Source: CAVXTF01 sp963701375
GTDB taxonomy: Bacteria > Actinomycetota > Acidimicrobiia > Acidimicrobiales > CAVXTF01
Assembly (NCBI GenBank): GCA_963701375.1
Contig: CAVOZT010000004.1
Span: 744,001 to 808,000 of the forward strand
DNA: 64,000 bases
Direction of reading: 5' to 3'
Position numbers and translations under genes: made by a program. The notes under the pieces were generated by a model, which saw nothing but the letters and a program-made list of their open reading frames with translations, was not told the DNA's origin and made no database searches. Positions 8,578 through 18,699 of this stretch are shown piece after piece. Position 1 is the stretch's first letter. Each line of letters starts with the position of its first letter.

Positions 8578-9110
8578 GATTCGTCTGAGCCCGTCCGATT
8601 CTCGCTGAAGCGGTCACTGAACGCGGTCAGCTCTCCGGTCGAGTGCTTCCTCTGCTCTTCGTAGACGCGCACGTAACCTGTGTGGCGGATTCGCCAGGCA
8701 CCATCGACCTTTTCGTACTCGTCGGTGTAGACAGCCGTGCCACCGAGCTCGAAGTCGACGCTCGCAACGATCACCCGGTCGTGCAGATGCCAATTCCCCA
8801 CGGCCGTCGTCGCGCTGGTAAGGACGATCTCGGGGTGGTGGCCCAGGTGCTCGTGGACGATCGCGCGATCGCCGAGCGAGTCGGACAGAAAGGCGACGAC
8901 CTCGTCTCTGCCATGGTGCGCGTACTTCCCACTTTCGTACGAGGTAGTTGCGTCCTCGACGAAGAGCTGACCTAGCTTGTCGAATTCCTTCGAATCGAGA
9001 AGACGAAAATATGCATGCTTCAGCTGCTTGATCGCCTCGATGTCGGCGAGCTGGCTGACCGACTCCGCCGGCCGTCCCACCAGCGCAGTCTCCTTCTCAT
9101 CTGCTTGCAT
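8574..9110 (-). CDS. SnoaL/NTF2-like protein
   Basis: The 178-residue product has the cone-shaped NTF2-like plan: an N-terminal helix (ADIEAIKQLKHAYFRLLDSK), then FVEDATTSYESGKY and repeated beta strands ending in EKVDGAWRIRHTGYVRVYE. Polar residues typical of SnoaL-like dehydratases and isomerases (Tyr/His near the HHGRDEV segment) are present, but catalysis is not assured. The start has a GAGGAGAGAG ribosome site. It overlaps the downstream phosphodiesterase by 4 bp (ATGA) and follows the lipoprotein gene by 9 bp, so the three are probably co-transcribed. Confidence 0.8.
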   Translation of the reverse strand: MQADEKETALVGRPAESVSQLADIEAIKQLKHAYFRLLDSKEFDKLGQLFVEDATTSYESGKYAHHGRDEVVAFLSDSLGDRAIVHEHLGHHPEIVLTSATTAVGNWHLHDRVIVASVDFELGGTAVYTDEYEKVDGAWRIRHTGYVRVYEEQRKHSTGELTAFSDRFSENRTGSDES

Positions 9111-9119
9111 GCTCTCTCC

Positions 9120-9857
9120 TCACCGATTCGGTACGACCTGAGCAAGGCGAGTGGCCAGATCAGACGTCAGTTGATCAGCCAAGCCTTTCTGCACCTGGCC
9201 GTCGGTCTGGATGCTCAACTCGGCGGCTAGATGACCGCGGACCAGGACTACGAGCTCAGAGGTGATCGAGGTGGAGACGCCCCCTGGCAAGGTCAGAGTG
9301 GACAATCCCTCGACCTCCACGCCGCGGTCGCCGAAGCGTGAGGGCAGATCACTTACGTGCACGGTGACGAACCCTATGCGCTCGCCGGCGGAAGCACCCG
9401 AGACGAGGGCGGTGCGGAACGCGGCCGCCTTGCACGACGGATAGCGGCTGTTCAGTTCGAGCTCCAGGTGCGATCCGGCCGCCGTAGCACTCGGGAACAC
9501 CGTCGTCGTCTCGTGCAATTGCGTCGTTCCTGTCGGGTCCGTGAAGTCCGGCGTTCTCCACGACAACGATGCGGGCCCTTCCGGCGGGTCGATCCGCTCG
9601 CAGCGATACTCAGCGAGAGTCTGTGCGACGTCTTGCGAGTTGACGTGAGCGGGGATTTGGCTGGACGAGAAGTTCGCGGGAAGGTCGCTCGGATGGATGC
9701 TCACGTATTGGGCGGCCGCAAGGCTGTCTGGATGAGTCGAAGCCAGCTGTAGCGCCGAAGTCTTACCCGCCCCACATCCGCCGAGGCACGAGGCGACCGT
9801 CAAGACGCCGACGACGGTCGTGAGGCATTTCCTCGGCACGGCCGAGAAGCCTCGCAC
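9120..9857 (-). CDS. Predicted lipoprotein of unknown function
   Basis: The 245-residue product begins with basic residues and a hydrophobic stretch ending in a lipobox (SCLGGCGAG, Cys28 as lipidation site), so it should be anchored outside the membrane. The rest is a ~200-residue domain with two cysteines (RCERIDP and YPSCKAA) that could pair. The order of features (DLPANF, Cys, SWRTPDF, second Cys, VSTSITSELVVLVRGHLAAELS) resembles the extracellular domains of the two tandem membrane proteins at 54643-57833, suggesting distant paralogy. No function is known to me. It probably shares a transcript with the SnoaL-like gene. Confidence 0.7.
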   Translation of the reverse strand: MRGFSAVPRKCLTTVVGVLTVASCLGGCGAGKTSALQLASTHPDSLAAAQYVSIHPSDLPANFSSSQIPAHVNSQDVAQTLAEYRCERIDPPEGPASLSWRTPDFTDPTGTTQLHETTTVFPSATAAGSHLELELNSRYPSCKAAAFRTALVSGASAGERIGFVTVHVSDLPSRFGDRGVEVEGLSTLTLPGGVSTSITSELVVLVRGHLAAELSIQTDGQVQKGLADQLTSDLATRLAQVVPNR

Positions 9858-9899
9858 ACGACCGGGCCGTGCGCCCCGGTGGGCGCTCGGGTTGGCGGC

Positions 9900-11219
9900 T
9901 CAGCGGTGACGGAGCCGGGACCGCAGTCGGCCCTTGTCGCCTGCAGATGCGCCTTCCATTGCGAGCGCGCTGTCGGCCACGAGGTCGGCGAGCTCTTCTG
10001 CGGTGTCCTTGGGAGCGGCGATCTTGCGTCGCAACCTACCGCCCCTCGGTGCGGGCCCTATGACCAGATCGAACGATGCGTTACGCAACATGTCGTCCGC
10101 CGCTTCGTTTTTTTGGGTCGTGACGTCGTGCCCGTTGGAGTTCGGAGAGCCTGCCTCTTGCTCGGAAATGGCCATGATGTCTCGAGCGAGCTCCGCCATC
10201 GAGACGTCTCGCTCTTTTCGCTGGCGTTCCTTCTTCGTACGGGGCTCGGCGGACGAAGTGATGAGGTCGGGTCCGGCCACGGCCTGCTCGGATGGAGACT
10301 GATCGGCCTGTTCGACCGCTGGCGCCGGTGCGCGCTCGACTATCGGCGCCGGCACCGGGTGTGCGACGACGGCTTCGACCGGTGCGTCCTGTGGCGCAGA
10401 TGCGACCGGTGCGGCCTGTGGCGCGGATGCGACCGGTGCGCGCTGTGGCGGAGCGACGAAGGGTGCGAGCTGGGGCTCGGTCCCGACCGGCGCCCGAGCG
10501 ACTTGCGGTGGCTCTGCGCGGGGAACCACCTGCGGCTGCTGAGCGATGACGTCAGGCGGCACGACGGGAGGTGCCGGGGGAGGGGGTGGTGGAGGAGGAG
10601 GGGGTGGCGGAGGTGGAGGAGGCGGCGGGGGAGGAGGCGGAGGTTCGGCTGCCGGAAGTGGACGCTCGAACCCGAACGGCAGGAGCATCTCGGACACCAC
10701 GTCGTCGAGCTGTGTTACCGGAAGAAGAAATGCACCTGCCGGCTCGGCCGGACGCGGGGAGGCGGCCGGGCTGTACGCCTGCGAGTAGCCCATAGGGAGA
10801 GGAGGTGCGAGCTCGGCTTGTCCGTTCAGTTGCGTTAGTTGCGGAGCCACCTCGGGCTGTCCTGCGGGTGAAGGCTGGCAGTACCCGTTCGGAGGTGCGA
10901 CCGAGCTGGCGACGGCGCCACCGAATGAACTGCCGGCGACAGCTGTCGCGGGAGGCGGGGCGTATGCCGACCGCCCGGCTGATGGTCCTGCCGCGATCGG
11001 CGAGCCGCCTGCATTCGCGGGCAGCGTGACCTCGTAGACGGTCTCGAGATTCGCGAACAGCGCAGGTACGCCGCCGCCTTTGACGGGTTCTTCCCCGGCC
11101 GCCTCCACCTCGATGACCTCGCCAGTTTCGGAGAAACGCACGACTCGGCCCCCGCACGCGGCGCAGCGACGTGACTCGTCTGACGCCGTTTTCAGGCATT
11201 TGCGGCACATCGCGGACAC
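9900..11219 (-). CDS. Zinc-ribbon protein with long polyproline tract, unknown function
   Basis: GTG 11219 is chosen because AGGAGG lies 6 nt upstream; ATG 11210 is also possible. The open frame upstream of it has no coding character. The ~439-residue product starts with a zinc ribbon (Cys5, Cys8, Cys19, Cys22 of CRKC...CAAC) and a short beta domain. A long low-complexity linker follows, with an almost uninterrupted run of about 25 prolines (about residues 188-217) and Ala/Pro/Gln repeats. The basic C-terminal tail includes RLRRKIAAP. No transmembrane helix is evident. It may be an adaptor or scaffolding protein; function is unassigned. Confidence 0.65.
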   Translation of the reverse strand: MSAMCRKCLKTASDESRRCAACGGRVVRFSETGEVIEVEAAGEEPVKGGGVPALFANLETVYEVTLPANAGGSPIAAGPSAGRSAYAPPPATAVAGSSFGGAVASSVAPPNGYCQPSPAGQPEVAPQLTQLNGQAELAPPLPMGYSQAYSPAASPRPAEPAGAFLLPVTQLDDVVSEMLLPFGFERPLPAAEPPPPPPPPPPPPPPPPPPPPPPPAPPVVPPDVIAQQPQVVPRAEPPQVARAPVGTEPQLAPFVAPPQRAPVASAPQAAPVASAPQDAPVEAVVAHPVPAPIVERAPAPAVEQADQSPSEQAVAGPDLITSSAEPRTKKERQRKERDVSMAELARDIMAISEQEAGSPNSNGHDVTTQKNEAADDMLRNASFDLVIGPAPRGGRLRRKIAAPKDTAEELADLVADSALAMEGASAGDKGRLRSRLRHR

Positions 11220-11434
11220 AGCGACCCTCCTCAGGTCATTGCATCGGCGCGTGATATCTGGCGTGTGAGAGCTCTCGAACGGAGTAGTGAAATTTTTGTT
11301 CACCCTGTGCGTTCCCCGCGAGCGATCGAGCAGATGTTGATGTTCCGGTGGGATGAGCCGAGGTCGGCGCGTTCGATAATCAACGGGTGGGGGGACCAAG
11401 GTCGGGCTGGCGCCGGAATCTGCACAGGCACGAG

Positions 11435-14144
11435 ATGACCGAGACGATGCTCGCGAAAGGTCAGCTGCCCAATTCGCTGTGTACCAGGCTCATCGGGTCG
11501 GGGGCGCTCGGATCCATCTCAACCGACCTGTGGGGCAACGTCGTTCACTGGAGCTCGGAAGCCCAGACGATGTTCGGATGGAGCCGCGACGCGGCCGAAG
11601 GCAGATCCCTTGACGAGCTTCTGGCTCCAGTGCTGCCAGACGGTGAGCGATCCGACGGCCCAGGCGGTGTTGCCGCCCCGAGAGGCGAGGATGGTGCCGG
11701 GATCTTCGAGATCCTGGCCCGAGGTCCATCGTGGTCCGGAACTCTTGCGAAGAGCCGCCTCGACGGCGGAGGGCCACCGCGACTCGTGGCAGCAACGGCA
11801 TTTACGAGTACCAAGGGGGCCGTCATCGGTCACGTCTTACTTTGCGCAATAACCGGGACATCGAATCCAAGCGGGTCTCACGAAAAGGATGAGGGAATCG
11901 ACGATCGGAGCCTTTCTGTAGGCGATCAGACCCCGTCTGAGTCGAGCGACGCTCTGAATGCACAAGACATGTTTCGCCAGGTGTTCGCAGAAAGTCCGGT
12001 GGGGACAGCGCTCGTCGGGACGGACGCACTCATCATCGACGTCAACTCATCGCTTTGCCGGAGCCTCGGCTTCTCTGCCGAAGAGCTCATCGGGAAGAAT
12101 TTCGTGGAGTTCAATCACCCGGACGACCGCGAGCTCGAACTGGAGTACGCGCAAAGGCTCTTCGACGGCAAGATCGATCGTTTCCAGATCGACCGGAGGT
12201 TCACGCGCGCGGACCGCTCGGAGATGACGGGCCGGGTGACGGCTTCAGCAGTTCGCGATCGCGGTGGTCGAGTCCTTTTCGGGATCGGCGTGGTGGAAGA
12301 CGTCACGGAACGCCTCCGTTCCGAGCAGGCTCATCTCGAGTCAGAGACCGTGTTCAGGCGAACCATCGAGGCGACAAGCGACGCCTTCGTCGGCATGGAC
12401 TCCTCCGGCAGGGTCACCGACTGGAATGCGGCCGCCGAGCGCCTGTTCGGCTGGTCGAGCCACGAGACCTTTGGGATGCCGCTCGTCAAGATGATCGTTC
12501 CCGACGAGTACGTGGATCTGTACAACGAGACCCTCCTTCAGGCGCTCGCATCAGGTGCGACGACCCACGCGACAGAGGCCCCCTCCGAGCGATTCTTCAA
12601 GGACCGGGCGGGTCGCGAATTCTCGGCCGAGGTGTCTCTCGTTGTGATCGAGCAGGACGGAAGGTTCTTCGCGAAGGCGTTCATCCGCGACGTGTCTCAA
12701 CGGCATGCCCTCGAAGACCAGCTGACGAAGCAGGCTCTCACCGATTCGCTCACCGGCCTTCCTAATCGTGCTCTGCTGCGAGACCGGCTCGACACCGCCG
12801 TCGCCCGCCTTGACCGCAACCCCGGCCTGGCCGCGGTGATGATGCTCGACATGGACCGGTTCAAGGTCGTGAACGACAGCCTCGGACACGACGCCGGCGA
12901 CGAGATGCTCACCGTTGTCGCTGACCGGATCCGCTGCGCCGTCCGTGCGGGGGACACGGTCGGGCGTGTCGGCGGCGACGAGTTCGTGGTCGTCGCCGAG
13001 GATTTCGACGACACTAGCGACGTCGTGTTCTTGGCCGACCGGGTGATCGAAGCGGTGTCCGCCCCGTTGCAACTCCACGGTCTCGAGCTGCACCCGAGCG
13101 CGAGCATCGGAATAGCCGTCGCCACTAATTCGTCGGCTACCGCGGACAAGCTCCTTCGCGACGCGGACTTGTCCATGTACCGCGCCAAAGAGCGCGGAGG
13201 CGGTTCGGCCGAACTGTTCGACGATGATCTTTACACGAAGGCGCTCGCACGCCTCGAGCTCGAAGGAGAGCTGAGACGCGCCATCGACGAAGAGCAACTC
13301 GCGCGTGTACTACCAACCTGTGGTGTCGTTCGACGGCCAAGTATCGGGTTTCGAGGCTCTGGTGCGATGGGAGCACCCAGAACGAGGTCTTGTCAGCCCG
13401 GCGGATTTCATACCGCTCGCAGAGGAGACGGGCCTCGTCATACCTCTCGGCTCGTGGGTGCTCGCACGCGCAGCGGCACAGGTCGCGCACTGGCAGGAGA
13501 CGATCAATCCCGCGTTGAGCTTGTCGGTGAATCTTTCGAGCCGCCAGCTGAGCGATCCCGAGTTGCCGGACATCGTTCGCCGTGTCCTGGTCGAGTCGGG
13601 GCTCCCTGCGAGCTCGCTCTGCCTGGAGCTGACAGAGACCGCGCTCATCGAGGACCCGGTCAGCGCCGAGCGCTGTCTCACAGAGCTGAGAAGTCTCGGT
13701 ATTCGCATCGGTGTAGACGACTTCGGGACGGGGTACTCGTCGTTGATCTACGTTCGCAGGTTCCCCGTCCAGGTCCTGAAGCTGGACAGACTCTTCGTCG
13801 CGGGGCTGGGGGAGAGCGCGGAGGACGAGACGATCGCCGGCTCGGTGATCCATCTCGCCCACGAGCTCGGACTGGAAGCCATCGCCGAAGGTGTCGAGAC
13901 GCTGGACCAGTTGCATGCGCTCGATTCGCTCGGCTGCGACCTGGCGCAGGGTTTCTACTGGTCGAAGCCTCGTCCTGCCGCCGAGATCGAGCTGGTTCTG
14001 CTGGAAGGAAAGAATCTCGGACCTCTGGTCGCCTTGGAGCACGACGCCCCGTCGGTGTCGGCGTCGGCTTCGGCTGGTGCGAGACCGGAGACCTCAGTCG
14101 AGGACATTGCCGAAGTCAGCTCCCCTGTGAGAGCGGCTTCCTGA
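11435..14144 (+). CDS. PAS-PAS-PAS-GGDEF-EAL cyclic-di-GMP signalling protein, frameshifted
   Basis: After correction of one extra base near 13301-13305 this is a 902-residue protein. It has a first PAS-like domain (about residues 15-110), two further PAS domains (about 170-290 and 300-430), a diguanylate cyclase domain with an intact GGDEF signature (GRVGGDEFVVVAED), and an EAL phosphodiesterase domain with EALVRWEHPERG and DDFGTGYSSL. Both catalytic signatures look intact, so it may make and degrade cyclic-di-GMP, or one domain may be regulatory. The break falls between the two catalytic domains, before VYYQPVV. No membrane helices are seen. A start at GTG 11387 would also be open. It is divergent from the zinc-ribbon gene. 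Confidence 0.85.
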
Positions 14145-14179
14145 CGTTCTTAGGGCTGCCCGAGAGCCGAGCGACGGCC

Positions 14180-15265
14180 TCAGGGAAGCACGAGGTGGAC
14201 GTCGCCGAACTCGTGCCACAGGTAACCCTTTTCGAGAGCGGCCTCGTAAGAGCGATCGAGCAGATCCGATCCGGCGATCGCCTGCAGCATCGCAAGGTGC
14301 GAAGCCTCGGGCTCGTGCCATCCGGTCAACAGCCCGTCGACCGAACGGACACAACGGTCCGGCGTCACGACTGTCTCAGTCCAACCGCTTCCTGCGTGCA
14401 ACCGGCCGCGTTCGTCCACGACCGTCTCGAGGGCGCGCACAACGGTGGTGCCGATGGCGATGACCCTTCCGCCGTTTCTGTGAGTGTCGTTGATTCTGTG
14501 CGCAGTCGCGCCTGACACTCGAAACGGCTCGGGATACGGAGGCTCGGAAGCCTCGAGGGAGGCGACTCCTGTATGGAGCAGAACTGGAACCACGCCGACG
14601 CCCTTTGCCACCAGCCGGGTCAGGATCTCCGGTGTGAACGGTCAACCAGCGCTCGGCATCTCGGCAGAGCCCGGCTCTGTTGAGTAGACGCTCTGGTACA
14701 TGGTGATCGGCCACGAACCCTTCACGTATCCGTACTGGATCGGCCTTCCGTGGACGGCCAGATAGCTCGCCAGCCGACCAGGCGTCGTGAGCGTCGCCAC
14801 CCATAGCCTCACGCCGTCGGCGCTCTTCGAGTACGGCGTCAGCAGCTCGATCCGTCCTTCGCCGTCAAGCTCGATCAGATCTCCCACGTTCGCGTCGAGG
14901 AGCGGGTCGAGTCCTCGTCTCAGCTCCAGGGTCCACAACCCTGCCGGCAGGCGAGTCGAAAGGTGTACCTCGACGGAACGCCCGGACAGGGTCCTCCCGT
15001 TTATGGCTGCAGCAAGCGTTCCCGAAGTGTTGACCACCACGAGGTCCCCCTCGTCCAAGAAGCGGGGGATCTCGGAGAAGAATGAGTGGACGAGCCTCCG
15101 CTCACCACGCGTCGCGACGAGCATCCGCACCGCATCGCGGGTGATCCCCCGAGCCTCAGGAGGGACAGACGCCTCGAGCTCGGGCGGGAGCTCGAACGAG
15201 AGCAGGTCGCGCGCTCGGAAGGGCTGTCCAGTCGTACGAGTAGCTGTTGCGAGAGCGGTGCTCAT
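14180..15265 (-). CDS. queA: S-adenosylmethionine:tRNA ribosyltransferase-isomerase, with in-frame TGA
   Basis: Two open segments in the same frame make a 361-residue protein of normal QueA length. The first ends PGSAEMPSAG and the second resumes PFTPEILTRLVAKGV. The family consensus PSAGRPFT predicts Arg where TGA stands at 14642-14644, a CGA-to-TGA change. QueA transfers and isomerises the ribosyl group of SAM onto preQ1 in tRNA. Conserved parts include the N-terminal FELPPEL, VVNTSGTL, and HTGVASLE in the second segment. No other queuosine genes are in the window. It starts by ATGA overlap with the SDR gene. A downstream GTG at 14611 could reinitiate, but half an enzyme is unlikely to work. 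Confidence 0.8.
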
Positions 15266-15993
15266 CGTCTGGGTGCGCTCTCCGGTGACACGAGCGCGGG
15301 AATCTCGCTCGCCTTGTAACGGCCGCTCGGTAGGTCGCTTTCGATCAGGGCGACCAGCTTCGGGACGACCGACTCGGGCAGAGGCCTGTCCGAGATGTCC
15401 TCGCCGGGGAAAGCCTGTTGGTGCATGTCGGTACGGAGGTCACCCGGATCTACGGCCCACGATCGGAGCTTGGGATCCTCCGCTCCGAGCGTGCCGCTCA
15501 CATGGTCCAAGGCGGCTTTCGCGAGCGCATATCCACCCCATCGCTCGTAGTGCTCGATCGACGCGTCCGACGTGATGTTGATCAGCCGGGGGCGGTCGGA
15601 CTTCATGAGCAGACCCGTGGCCTCCTGGACCAAGGCGAGGGGAGCTAGCACGTCGACCTCGAACACATGACGCAACGAGTCGAGCGGATAATCGACGAGC
15701 CTCGGGAGCGGGCTCTCTCCGAGGGTGCTCGCGTTGTTCACGATCAGGTCCAAGCCCCCGAGACGTCTGGCGGCCTCCACGAGCTCGGATCGGTGAGCCG
15801 GCGATGCGATGTCTCCTGGTATCGCGACGATCGATGATCCGCTCGACTTCACCGAACGCAGGTCCTCCTCGGCACGTTTGAGGTCTTCGACTCCTCTGGC
15901 GTCGATCACGAGGGACCAGCCACGAGTGGCGAGCCCTTCTGCGAGCGCTCGTCCGAGCCCTTTCGACGATCCGGTCACGATCGCGATTTCCAT
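15262..15993 (-). CDS. Short-chain dehydrogenase/reductase
   Basis: The start at ATG 15993 is supported by AGGAGG 8 nt upstream and by the nucleotide-binding motif falling at residues 7-14 (TGSSKGLG). The 243-residue protein then has the NNAS structural motif, a catalytic Ser in NITSDAS and YALAK (Tyr-x-x-x-Lys), all standard for classical SDRs. The Gly-rich motif followed by a basic/small residue fits NADP(H) or NAD(H). It is translationally coupled to queA by a 4-bp overlap. I know this pairing from other actinobacterial genomes, but its metabolic link is unclear. The substrate is unknown. Confidence 0.87.
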   Translation of the reverse strand: MEIAIVTGSSKGLGRALAEGLATRGWSLVIDARGVEDLKRAEEDLRSVKSSGSSIVAIPGDIASPAHRSELVEAARRLGGLDLIVNNASTLGESPLPRLVDYPLDSLRHVFEVDVLAPLALVQEATGLLMKSDRPRLINITSDASIEHYERWGGYALAKAALDHVSGTLGAEDPKLRSWAVDPGDLRTDMHQQAFPGEDISDRPLPESVVPKLVALIESDLPSGRYKASEIPALVSPESAPRR

Positions 15994-16209
15994 GCTCGCC
16001 ACCTCCTGAGCCGCATCCGGCTGTCTACAGGTAAAGCAAGCTAGCACTTGTTTTATTCCTCTTCGATCAGGGAGATTCCGAGGAGCACCGCCTGGGAAGG
16101 ACCCGAGCGATCTCAGGCGAACGCTTCGCAAGGGACCAGGAACTTAAGCTCGTGCCGCTCGACCTCAATCCGGCTCGGCCGGCTCACCCCCAGGAGTAGA
16201 TGGAGCACC

Positions 16210-17007
16210 GTGGAGCCCCGGCACGACCGAGACTCGGTCAAGCTCGAGAGGAACCGGCAAAAGCTTCGGGCGCGATCGACGTCTCAGCCCGGGCCGGTTG
16301 GTTCCGGACCGTCGAGGCGGCCGGGTCCCCATGGAGCTCACGCACTGGTGATCTTCGGGCTCGCGCTCGCGCTCATCGCAGCGGTGGACCTGATCGTCCA
16401 CCTCACGACTCATGGGCCGTCGGCCTCAGCGGGCGGTGCGGCAGCCGAAGATCCGGGTCTCAATGCGGCACAGAACGCAACGCTCGGTCTGCGCATCGCC
16501 GCGACCGCTAAGAGCCAACTCGGCTACCGAACCGATCCTTCCAACACGTACTGCAACAAGTACAGCGCCTACTTCTATTCGGGTAGTGCCAGTTGCGGTA
16601 ACTCCGACCTCGCCGAGGAATGGTGCGCGGACTTCGCCGCGTGGGTCTGGCTCAAGTCCGGCGCACTCGTCACGTACCAGTTCGTGAGCGGAGACATCGA
16701 TTCCTCGGCTGCGAGCTTTTACGAGTGGGGCGTCCGGCACGGCACCTGGCATGCGGTTGGCTCCGGATACGCACCTCGTCCGGGCGACGTGGCGGTCTAC
16801 GGACTCGACACGGCAACACTCGTCGCTTCACACGTGGCGGTTGTGATCGGCTACCACAAAGGCAAGGCGGGACCCGACGTGGTGAACGGCGACGGGGACA
16901 TGACAGGGTTCAGCGTCGTGGAGATCGGGAGAGACCAGTACAAGGCGGACGGTCCCGGTACGGTGGCCTATCTGTCGGGTTACACCTCGCCGACACCCGC
17001 TGCCTGA
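16210..17007 (+). CDS. Membrane-anchored CHAP-domain amidase
   Basis: The 265-residue product (GTG 16210, with GGAG just upstream) has a basic cytoplasmic leader, one transmembrane helix (ALVIFGLALALIAAVDLIV) and an extracytoplasmic CHAP domain. The catalytic Cys lies in EEWCADFAAWVW and the His in ASHVAVVIGY, followed by GDGDMTGFSVVEIG. CHAP domains are cysteine amidases or endopeptidases that cut peptidoglycan cross-bridges or stem peptides. The protein could help in cell-wall turnover during division. Extra cysteines (YCNKYS and ASCGNS) may form a disulfide. The open frame extends 54 codons further upstream without support. Confidence 0.8.
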   Translation: MEPRHDRDSVKLERNRQKLRARSTSQPGPVGSGPSRRPGPHGAHALVIFGLALALIAAVDLIVHLTTHGPSASAGGAAAEDPGLNAAQNATLGLRIAATAKSQLGYRTDPSNTYCNKYSAYFYSGSASCGNSDLAEEWCADFAAWVWLKSGALVTYQFVSGDIDSSAASFYEWGVRHGTWHAVGSGYAPRPGDVAVYGLDTATLVASHVAVVIGYHKGKAGPDVVNGDGDMTGFSVVEIGRDQYKADGPGTVAYLSGYTSPTPAA

Positions 17008-17094
17008 CCGGAAGCAGCTTCGGGCGCCGAACATGTTTAGGGTGGTCCATGGCTGAGAGTCTGAATCCGACGGTGCTCGTCACAAGGGGAATCG

Positions 17095-18699
17095 ATGGCG
17101 CCTGAAGGGACAAGCGGGGCCTCACGCATTCGGGGGCTCGAACGACATTGGTGGACGTTGATAGCAGTCTGCCTGGCCACGTTCATGCTGTTGGTGGACG
17201 TGACCATCGTGCAGGTGGCACTGCCCACGATTCAGCGCAAGCTCCACGCGAGCTTCTCGGATCTGCAATGGCTCATCTCCGCGTACGCCCTGTCACTTTC
17301 GGCTCTGATCCTCACGAGCGGCGCGATTGCCGACCGGCTCGGTCGCAAGCGTGTGTTCCTCTTCGGCCTCGGTGTCTTCTCAGCCGCGAGCCTGATCTGC
17401 GGGCTGTCTACGAGCGCGGGGATGCTCGTTGCTGCGCGCGCCGTTCAAGGAATTGGCGGAGCGGCCATGTTCGCGACAGGTCTGGCGCTCATCGGTCAGG
17501 ACTTCCAGGGACCGTTCGCTTCCAAGCGAACGACTGCGATCGCCATCTGGGGTGCGACGGTAGGAGGCGCTGTAGCCATCGGACCGCTTGTCGGCGGCGT
17601 TCTGACCGCAGGCCTGGGATGGCAGTGGATCTTCTACGTCAACGTTCCCATCGGGGTCGCGACTTTTGCCTTGGCCCTCAACCGGATGGTCAATAAGGCC
17701 GACCCCGGTGCAACTCGACTGGACTTGTGGGGCCTCGTCACTTTTTCGGGGTCGCTGTTCTTGCTCGTGTTCGCCCTCGTGATCGGCAACGACGACGGTT
17801 GGTCGAGCACCAAGGTGCTGGCGATGCTCATCGGGGCGGGATTGCTGATGGCGGCTTTCATCGTCGTGGAGTTGACACAGAAACGCCCGATGTTCGATTT
17901 GTCGCTCTTCCGCAAGCCGTCTTTCACCGGCGTGTCGTTCGCCACGTTGATGGTCGGTGCGGGCATGTTCGCGATGTTCCCTTACATAACGCTCTATCTG
18001 CAGAACGACCTCGGCTACTCGCCTTTGCAAGGTGGCTTGCGCATGCTGCCCGCGACGTTACTGACCTTCGTCGTCCCGATCGCGTCCAGAAGGCTCGCGG
18101 AGCGGATACCACCGGGCGTGGCTCTCGGCGCGGGTCTCGCAATCACCGCGGCCGGAATTGCCGTCATGGCCCGAGTTACGGTCGGATCGACGTGGACGGT
18201 GCTGCTTCCGGGTCTGCTCCTCATCGGATTGGGGATCGGCCTTGCCAACCCCGCGATCGCGCGCATCGCTCTGGGCGTCGTGCCACCTCAACGAACGGGC
18301 ATGGCGTCGGGGATCAGCAACACCTTCCGGATCGGCGGCCTTTCGATCGGCGTCGCCGCACTCGGAGCCATTTTCCAGCAGCAACTGAACTCGGGGATTC
18401 AGTCGCACCTCGGGAGGGCTGTTCCCGCGCTTGCCCGCGTCGTGGCATCGGGCGGGATCCCGGCGGCCAGGACGTTCAGCCACGGGTCGCCCGTCATCGT
18501 CTCCGCGACACAGCACGCGTTCGCCACCGGCATGAATGTGCTGTTCGTGGTCGGAGCCTCTGCTGTGTTCGCGGGAGCCGTAGCGGCGTTCGTAATGGTC
18601 AAATCGAAGGATTTCGTCGGCCTAGGGTCGGCCGGCGCCGCACCGAAACCCGACGATGGGAGAACCATTGCCGCAGCTGCGGCCGAAATTCACGCTTGA
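17095..18699 (+). CDS. MFS drug-resistance exporter, DHA2 (EmrB/QacA) family
   Basis: A 534-residue polytopic membrane protein with 14 predicted helices, the length and topology of DHA2 proton-driven exporters. Motif C-like WQWIFYVNVPIGV follows helix 5, motif A is ADRLGRKRVFLFG, and helix 1 has LLVDVTIVQVALPTIQ. The ATG has an AAGGGGA ribosome site. It overlaps the following beta-helix gene by 44 bp, so the two may be co-expressed. Substrates of such pumps are usually cationic dyes, antibiotics or lipids and cannot be predicted here. Confidence 0.9.
   Translation: MAPEGTSGASRIRGLERHWWTLIAVCLATFMLLVDVTIVQVALPTIQRKLHASFSDLQWLISAYALSLSALILTSGAIADRLGRKRVFLFGLGVFSAASLICGLSTSAGMLVAARAVQGIGGAAMFATGLALIGQDFQGPFASKRTTAIAIWGATVGGAVAIGPLVGGVLTAGLGWQWIFYVNVPIGVATFALALNRMVNKADPGATRLDLWGLVTFSGSLFLLVFALVIGNDDGWSSTKVLAMLIGAGLLMAAFIVVELTQKRPMFDLSLFRKPSFTGVSFATLMVGAGMFAMFPYITLYLQNDLGYSPLQGGLRMLPATLLTFVVPIASRRLAERIPPGVALGAGLAITAAGIAVMARVTVGSTWTVLLPGLLLIGLGIGLANPAIARIALGVVPPQRTGMASGISNTFRIGGLSIGVAALGAIFQQQLNSGIQSHLGRAVPALARVVASGGIPAARTFSHGSPVIVSATQHAFATGMNVLFVVGASAVFAGAVAAFVMVKSKDFVGLGSAGAAPKPDDGRTIAAAAAEIHA

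Noticed and set aside
12055..12765. Alternative plus-strand frame within the PAS region
   Set aside because: It is Arg/Gly-rich shadow coding of the GGDEF-EAL gene; the PAS motifs lie in the other frame.
14642..14644. Selenocysteine or general TGA recoding in queA
   Set aside because: No selenocysteine element is seen, the family has Arg here, and TGA ends most other genes in the window.
16037..16050. CAAG-N6-CTTG inverted repeat between the SDR and CHAP genes
   Set aside because: The arms are only four bases, and it is not near a matching promoter or a regulator gene.
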